Both the position numbers and the translations under genes were made by a program. Positions 58,791 to 64,000 of a DNA stretch of 64,000 nt are shown here, piece after piece (within the stretch, counting starts at the first letter, position 1; every line of letters starts with the position of its first letter). A model generated the notes under the pieces. The model was not told the origin of the DNA, made no database searches, and worked only from the letters and a program-made list of their open reading frames with translations. Origin of the DNA: Phellopilus nigrolimitatus (lineage: Eukaryota > Basidiomycota > Agaricomycetes > Hymenochaetales > Hymenochaetaceae); contig JAJOHG010000018.1 of assembly GCA_021029095.1 (NCBI GenBank), forward strand, positions 248,001-312,000, written 5' to 3'.

Positions 58791-59161
58791 TCGGCCTGCG
58801 CGGGCTGCACCTCCTCGCCCACGTGCGGGCGAGCGTGTGGGGTGGGAGCCTCATTCTTCGCGAGCATGACACGGAGCATCGCACCGTGCTGCACGTGCTT
58901 GGTGCGGGCTTCCCGGTGCTCCTCGATCGCACGTGCTATCCGGACGTCAGGCTCGTGCGCCTGCTCGATTTTGACCAGTCGCGCTTTTGGAGGCGCGCGT
59001 CGGGTGTGGGCAATGAAGAAGGCAACACGGAGCTGCAGAGTTTGCGCATCGGCACAGTCTCACAGGCGGGTCCACTGCACGCGCGAACAATGTACACACG
59101 TATTTCGAGCTTGCTGAAGGGCTTCCGCCACCCGTGCACGACACCGTGCTTGTGGACATGA
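58790..59161 (+). pseudogene. Unknown protein fragment abutting NOT1 piece
   Basis: Open frame with GLHLLAHVRASVWGG and VLLDRTCYPDVRLVRLLDFD, unrelated to NOT1, ending at stop 59161. Resembles the C-terminal part of a leucine-rich hypothetical protein. Its fusion point with NOT1 is near 58780. Confidence 0.45.
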
Positions 59162-59429
59162 AATCAAAATCAGACGTCTCACCGAACAGTCCATAGTTTA
59201 TTTACACTTGTCACAACTATTTACATATAATGATTTTAATATCCTTAGACCCGTGAACTGGTCCGTAAAAACCTGTAACCCGGACTCGTGGGTTCTAGGT
59301 GACCCGCGGGTCTGTTCTATGGTGGGTCCGGGTCCCTACGGATCCGGGTTGAGAATCTGTGAAGCACGAAAGACCCGCTAACGGGTCCGGGTCTACCCAC
59401 GGATCGACTCGTGGTGAGCCCTATCTCGC

Positions 59430-59925
59430 ACCCAAATCTCCTGCCCTGCGGCCGATAATGGTATGCTAGGCTCAGACAGAGCAATAGACAAGAGCAGGTG
59501 AATGGTCAGTCAGCCTCTGCTATGAGGATATCCTATGTACAGTGTCATGGATTTGACAGAAATATAGAAAAGAGTTAAAATACTTTCCTTATTGTAAATC
59601 GACTCGACATCTGTCAGGCTTGAGCTCATTGCGTCCAGCATCGTATTTGTACCATAAAAAGGTTAGAATGAAACCCCAAAGACGTCGACATCGCTTTCGG
59701 CGAGCGCACTAGAACTGAAAATGCCGCAAAAGAACCAGTCAACCTTGTCCATTATGAGCTTTGTCATTTTCTCTTTTGACAGATAAAGATTACTCACAAG
59801 TATCGCTATAATACAAATCTACCAGGATTTTCATCACCAGACTTAACCTATTTTGCCAGAGCAAGTGCGTGGTTCTTCATATGTCCACACGCGAATACGA
59901 GCTAGATCGAATCCATGACTTGCGA
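59430..59925. other. Intergenic
   Basis: AT-rich, no gene supported. Confidence 0.4.
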
Positions 59926-60230
59926 GGATGGTCTCAAACATCATGGATGACTGCAAGGCGTACCACGCGGCGTTCTCCAGCGAGCGCAATGAGGAACTTG
60001 CAAAAAACCGCGACAAGACGAAGCGGAAGTTCGAGGAGGAGAAATCGAAGTGCAGGAAGGCCATTCTGAATGCGCGCGAAAAACAGAGCCGCAAGCTAGA
60101 GGAACAGCGATGCTTCGAAGATGGTTCTTGGAAATCTGAACTCATGAAATGTTGAGCTAACTTAAGAGTTTCCCGTCCAGAGCATCTTACGGAAAAACAG
60201 CGCCTCGGAAAGCGCTGGCTGCTTACATAA
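59926..60230 (+). pseudogene. eIF3a fragment D
   Basis: Reads MDDCKAYHAAFSSERNEELA and a Lys/Glu-rich continuation, matching fragment B better than the parent eIF3a. It includes the exon 4/5 intron position and a few exon 5 codons, then is lost. A grand-daughter copy. Confidence 0.7.
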
Positions 60231-60717
60231 ATAGCTTCACTTTGTCGGGTGCCGAGTCGCACCTAGCAAAACTAGTCCCTATCATCGCACTAATTTACCT
60301 TTTAAACAGTTCAATATCTCGTATTTCTCTACTCAATTTCTTTTCACGCTTTTTAACCGAAATCTGGAGCGATCGAACGTGGTAGTGGAATGCAACTGGG
60401 ATTATTGTGAGAACCCGGATAAAATCACCTTGCGAATACATGGCTCTCCAGTGCGTCTTTTTCTTTCTTTTTCTTTTGACGCGCGACAGCAATATCTCAA
60501 ACCCAGGTGACCAGAACCTGATGCCCTGGGTCGTCTCCTATCATGTAAACATGTTGACCCCAGAATTTGTCCATGCCAACATCCTGACGCGTCAAGTCCG
60601 ATCGCTCTGATACATACCAATTGAAGATCAAGTTGCCTAAGGCATACCGCTTCGATAAGTGCACGCCACCAACTTCGCGCTAGATAGCTGCAGTGCACAT
60701 GTCCATCCCAGCTGACG

Positions 60718-60900
60718 ATGAGCAGTGTCGAGATGACTCTGGCGAAGAGCGTCCTCTTCGCAAATAGCAAGATCCTCATGACTATCAACACCCGTATCTA
60801 CTAAACGCGTCCAGTTCCCAATTTGTGGACGATTTCCGGCAAGGAGAGGAGCTCGCCTTCGTCAAGGACAAGAACACTCTTCTTACAGTGAGCATTTGTT
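60718..60900 (+). pseudogene. Truncated WH1 fragment, copy 3
   Basis: MSSVEMTLAKSVLFANSKIL with an in-frame stop after about 29 residues, then a TRPVPNLWTISG remnant. Sister of 54342. Confidence 0.65.
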
Positions 60901-61524
60901 GTGATTAGGGTCGCCGGATGTGCATATGGCTTGTACCGCATGGCTGTCGGTCTGCAGTCTTCTTGTGAAGAGTATCGGGAAATGCAGGTTTGCACTTCCA
61001 TGTACGTGATGATATATATGTTTCTCTAATAGCTTATCAAGAGACTCAGATGCGCTGAGGCCCGTGGGCTATCGCTTTTCGCACACATCTAGTTTAGAGA
61101 TGCACGATGATACCACGGGGCACACTCGAGGCAGCACTATGCGGAAGTCGAAATCGAAGGATGGTTTTGCGTGAGCTGCTCTTAGATGCGAGGCTGCCCG
61201 ACGACGGCTTTAGCTTTCACCTTACCGCTTCTCAAGGCAAGGACATTGCTTCCTCTAGATATCATGCAAGACTCATCAAAAATGTGAGGCGCCATTAGGA
61301 AATCGAAATTTGTGCTGCGCCATAACCAGCCGTCTTCGATGTGCATCGTGCACAGCGTCTTTTGGGGCTCTTCTCTCTGGATTCCTGACTGCAGTGTGAT
61401 TCAAGCAGCCATGGACGCATCGAACATTTTCCGAGCATTATATATGACTGCCTGAGCTCAGGTCGCTCATTCACTCTTCTAGGACAACTCACAAACCACT
61501 ACTTTCCCGGTGCTCATATCACTA

Positions 61525-62880
61525 ATGGGTTCAGCTCAGTTGACTCCTATTACTGCTGCTACGGACTACAACCGAGGCGCATGTTCTGAAAATCGGATAT
61601 CGGTATCGGATCTCTCCTCCTCCGGTGAGGTCAAGCCGCACGCACCTGTGCCGCTCGATGTCTCGCCGGACAACCCAGCAACACAGTTGCTGGACACGAT
61701 GCGCGAGATCGACAAGCGCGCGGGTGAGATCACTGCGCACTTCGTCGCGATCACCACTGCACTCAAGGACGTGTCCGACCCGAGGCGCAACCGGTGCTTT
61801 TTGAGTTTTAGGAGAAATGACCTGAGCAAGATGAAGCCGCTGCAGTGCCAGTGGGCCGAGATCTATCAAGTACGTCGGATGTGCCTGTGTTGGATTCTCT
61901 ACTTATACACTCTGTCATACCAGCTACACAAGAAGACAATGTGGGGATCTCGCGACGTCGCTGCAATCATTGCAGCTAAATTTAAAAGTAAACTCCTTGA
62001 ACCTCCTTCGTCTGTTTTTTTGCCTACTTGAGCTTTCAGGCTTTGTCGAGGTCTTTATACCATACCTGCAGAGTGATAGAGATCTAGATGAGAAGAAAGC
62101 CGAGATCGCAGCTTACCGAGAGGCAAGTCCTCTTTTCCTTTCCATTTGTTGCACGTGGCTTCTAACTCCTGTGTAACGGAAGGCCAATAAAATGCAGGTT
62201 AATGTAGAACATCAGTTTCATGACGAGTTCCAGGAAATTTGCAATAAGCTAAAGAAGTTCAAAAAAGAACTTTCTTCGGCTGCCTCAGAAATTTTCAACG
62301 AGCTGGAAAGGGGAATTGAAGTATTGCAAACGGAAATTAAGTCGTGAGTGATCCTTTCTTTCTACGCACGGAAAAGATTGCCTCGGCTCATTGTTGTGAC
62401 TATATAGCTTCGGAGATCAAGTATTATCATTCTATACCATCTATGGTTGAATTTTAGACACCAACCTAATATTTATGTCTACTAGATAGACAAAGCACTA
62501 ATCAACTTCGATGCTGTTCATGGAGGGGTCGTGGATCCTTCTACTCAATCTGATCTACTGAGGGTGCGTTTACTCTGTCATGTTCGTGTTTGTTTGCTTG
62601 ACTAATCCTTCCTCTACAAATTTAGCAGATTACTGACAAGAAAACGTACGCCATTGTTGAATATGCTTCGAGACAAATTTATGGTTAAATTGATATTTAC
62701 AGCGCCACTGCTCTTTCTAGTATCTGGGGAATGGTACGTTCTGATACTATTTCCAATCCCCTTGCATTCCAACAAAGCACCCTGGGACTTGAATACAGGT
62801 CGATCTGACCTGGCTGGGTACTAGACTGGGAGATCCAGGAACCACAGTGGAAAGTCAGAACGTAAGCATTGATTCCAACC
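61525..62880 (+). CDS. Unknown helical/coiled-coil protein, copy 2
   Basis: Paralogue of 55156. Start MGSAQLTPITAATDYN, then exon 1 to the GTACGT donor near 61870, YLQSDRDLDEKKAEIAAYRE, and a shorter coiled coil. The third intron begins GAG/GCAAGT, an exact GC-AG donor, again shared. More diverged in exon 1 and with a shortened coiled coil; later exons around 62700-62860 are hard to follow and may be decayed. Whether it still encodes a product is uncertain. Confidence 0.5.
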
Positions 62881-63250
62881 TCCTCATTGTAGAGCACGAT
62901 CGGACATGCTGATCTTACTCCGCGCCATTACAAGCTCTTCTCTCGCCATTTGGAGTCGATAGAAATGTGCTATAGATGCTTGCATTGTGCACTGTACGAA
63001 TTTGCAACTGCATTGGATATCGATAAGGCACCTGCGTCTACGCTCGAATTTCACAAGCGCACCACAAGCGCATCACATCAGCTCGAGAAATAGTGTAGCA
63101 AACTTTCTTTCGCGTTATTCTGTCAATTTGTCAATACGTCTTGTTTATCTAACTGATAGAGGAACAAATCAAAAAAGCTTCGCCTTGTCCTTACAATCCT
63201 ATTTTTAAAGACAGCCTTCAAGCATGGAAAACACGCCCTAACTGTCCTCT

Positions 63251-64000
63251 AGTGCAACACGGCTGTATGCTAGACGGCCCAGGGGATCTGGTTCTAGTCA
63301 CTGAGCCTGAACTATAATTGTAGCGCGTCGGGAAAAAAAGCGATGCACTGGAGAGCCACGTATTAGCAAGCTGATTAGGTTCTCATAATAACGCTCCCAT
63401 CCCACGTTCAACTTGCTTCAGGCGTGAAAAGAGATTGGCTAAGGAAATACGGAATATGAAACTGTTGAAAAATGAATTATTACGATGATGGGGACTAAAC
63501 TTGCGAGACCGTCTAAGAAATGCCATCACACGTGATAACGCGTTGTCATAGGTATTCTCATCTGTCTTCCTTGCCATCATCTTCTTGTCTTCTTACAACT
63601 GAACAAGAGTAATTCCGATGATAGATTTCTTGACATGAATTTCAAGAGCTATGCAGTAGACAAAGACTTGAAGAATAACACTGTTATCCGCGAGCGAAGA
63701 GTGAAGGCGCAAAGTGTTCCTGGTTTCTGTACATACTGACTTTTTTCTAGTTTATGAGTACATTATCTACTTTATTGATAGCTCGACAGCAATTGTGATA
63801 ACATATGTGCTTCTAAAAACGTTGCATAGGTTGTAATGTGCGATAGATTCCACTATTCTGAAAGTTCCTGGTCCGATGAATGAAGTCCACAATGAAGATA
63901 ATAAAGATAAAGAACGGCAATGTGCACAGTGTGCAAGGTACGAAAAGAAAAGAAAGAAGAATAAAGCGGAAAGTCCTTAGAAGTCCTAATGCTCCTCGTC
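63251..64000. other. Spacer with a further copy of the eIF3a downstream flank
   Basis: 63730-63830 resembles the sequence just after the eIF3a stop (49800-49890) and after fragment C (53690-53780): CTGACTTTTTT, then a TTATGATAG-like run and ATATGTGCT. It suggests another repeat unit starts at the window edge. No gene seen. Confidence 0.5.

Larger units (their letters stand above)
57205..59425. mobile_element. Candidate gene-fragment-carrying insertion
   Basis: A block between the two coiled-coil units and absent after the second. Both ends share related sequence in the same orientation: CCCACGGATCCCC then GGTCGAGAAT near 57225, and CCCTACGGATCC then GGTTGAGAAT near 59335, each amid ACCCG/GGGTC-rich runs. 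The interior contains pieces of two unrelated genes. No transposase, helicase or reverse transcriptase seen. Classification as a non-autonomous transposon is inference. Confidence 0.4.
60610..63250. repeat. Segmental duplication, unit 3
   Basis: Collinear with 54240-57050; see that entry. The spacer around 60905-61010 matches 54545-54650 at high identity by eye. Confidence 0.8.

Noticed and set aside
1..64000. CRISPR arrays, bacterial operons, rRNA or tRNA genes
   Set aside because: No direct-repeat/spacer array, no Shine-Dalgarno-type gene strings, and no cloverleaf found by eye; the only tRNA-like match is the copia primer site.

Overview
The window is nuclear DNA of a filamentous basidiomycete, almost certainly an agaricomycete (mushroom-type) fungus. 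The signs are many short introns (about 50-100 nt, GT-AG, some with CTNAC-like branch sites), densely packed genes on both strands, a Ty1/copia retrotransposon, and gene content typical of the group: GH16 and GH5 glucanases, a TKL-type kinase with an HGDL catalytic loop, and an F-box-like protein. Gene models were built by joining exons by eye; most give a coding length that is an exact multiple of three.

Layout. 0-1.3 kb: 3' part of a GH16 glucanase. 2-4.4 kb: TKL-like kinase. 6.3-9.2 kb: long Ser/Pro-rich unknown gene whose frame is broken five times. 9.6-10.5 kb: Cys-rich putative zinc protein. 11-14.7 kb: tandem pair of peptidase-C45 (penicillin acyltransferase-like) genes; the second carries Ser instead of Cys at the self-processing site and a minisatellite-encoded insert. 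15.1-18.5 kb: exosome subunit RRP42 and an M24 prolidase, divergent over 76 bp. 21-23 kb: F-box-like gene. 23.3-29.0 kb: complete copia element with LTRs that look identical and a 5-bp target duplication. 29.3-32.9 kb: tandem GH5 pair. 34-35.6 kb: Ser/Thr kinase. 36-37.9 kb: PI-specific phospholipase C. 38.6-41.8 kb: NSE3 (MAGE) and p47/Shp1, divergent. 42.3-44.8 kb: LCHN/DENN-like protein. 45.1-45.9 kb: acireductone dioxygenase. 46.5-49.8 kb: eIF3a.

From 49.8 kb to the end the window is a field of serial duplications. Fragments of the eIF3a 3' end, a WASP-type WH1 module and an unknown coiled-coil gene recur in order, with a 6.37-kb period between the last two units. A gene-fragment block containing a dead piece of CCR4-NOT subunit 1 lies between those units.

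Most single-copy genes are unrelated housekeeping functions: RNA decay (RRP42), translation initiation (eIF3a), SMC5/6 (NSE3), Cdc48 adaptor (p47), methionine salvage (ARD), proline-peptide turnover (prolidase) and lipid signalling (PLC). No operon-like logic is visible; linkage is by divergent promoters and tandem duplication. A recurring oddity is that the reading-frame breaks that cannot be explained by introns are all +1 and can nearly all be repaired by removing one base from a short homopolymer. This affects even RRP42, expected to be essential, so assembly error is the first explanation to test.
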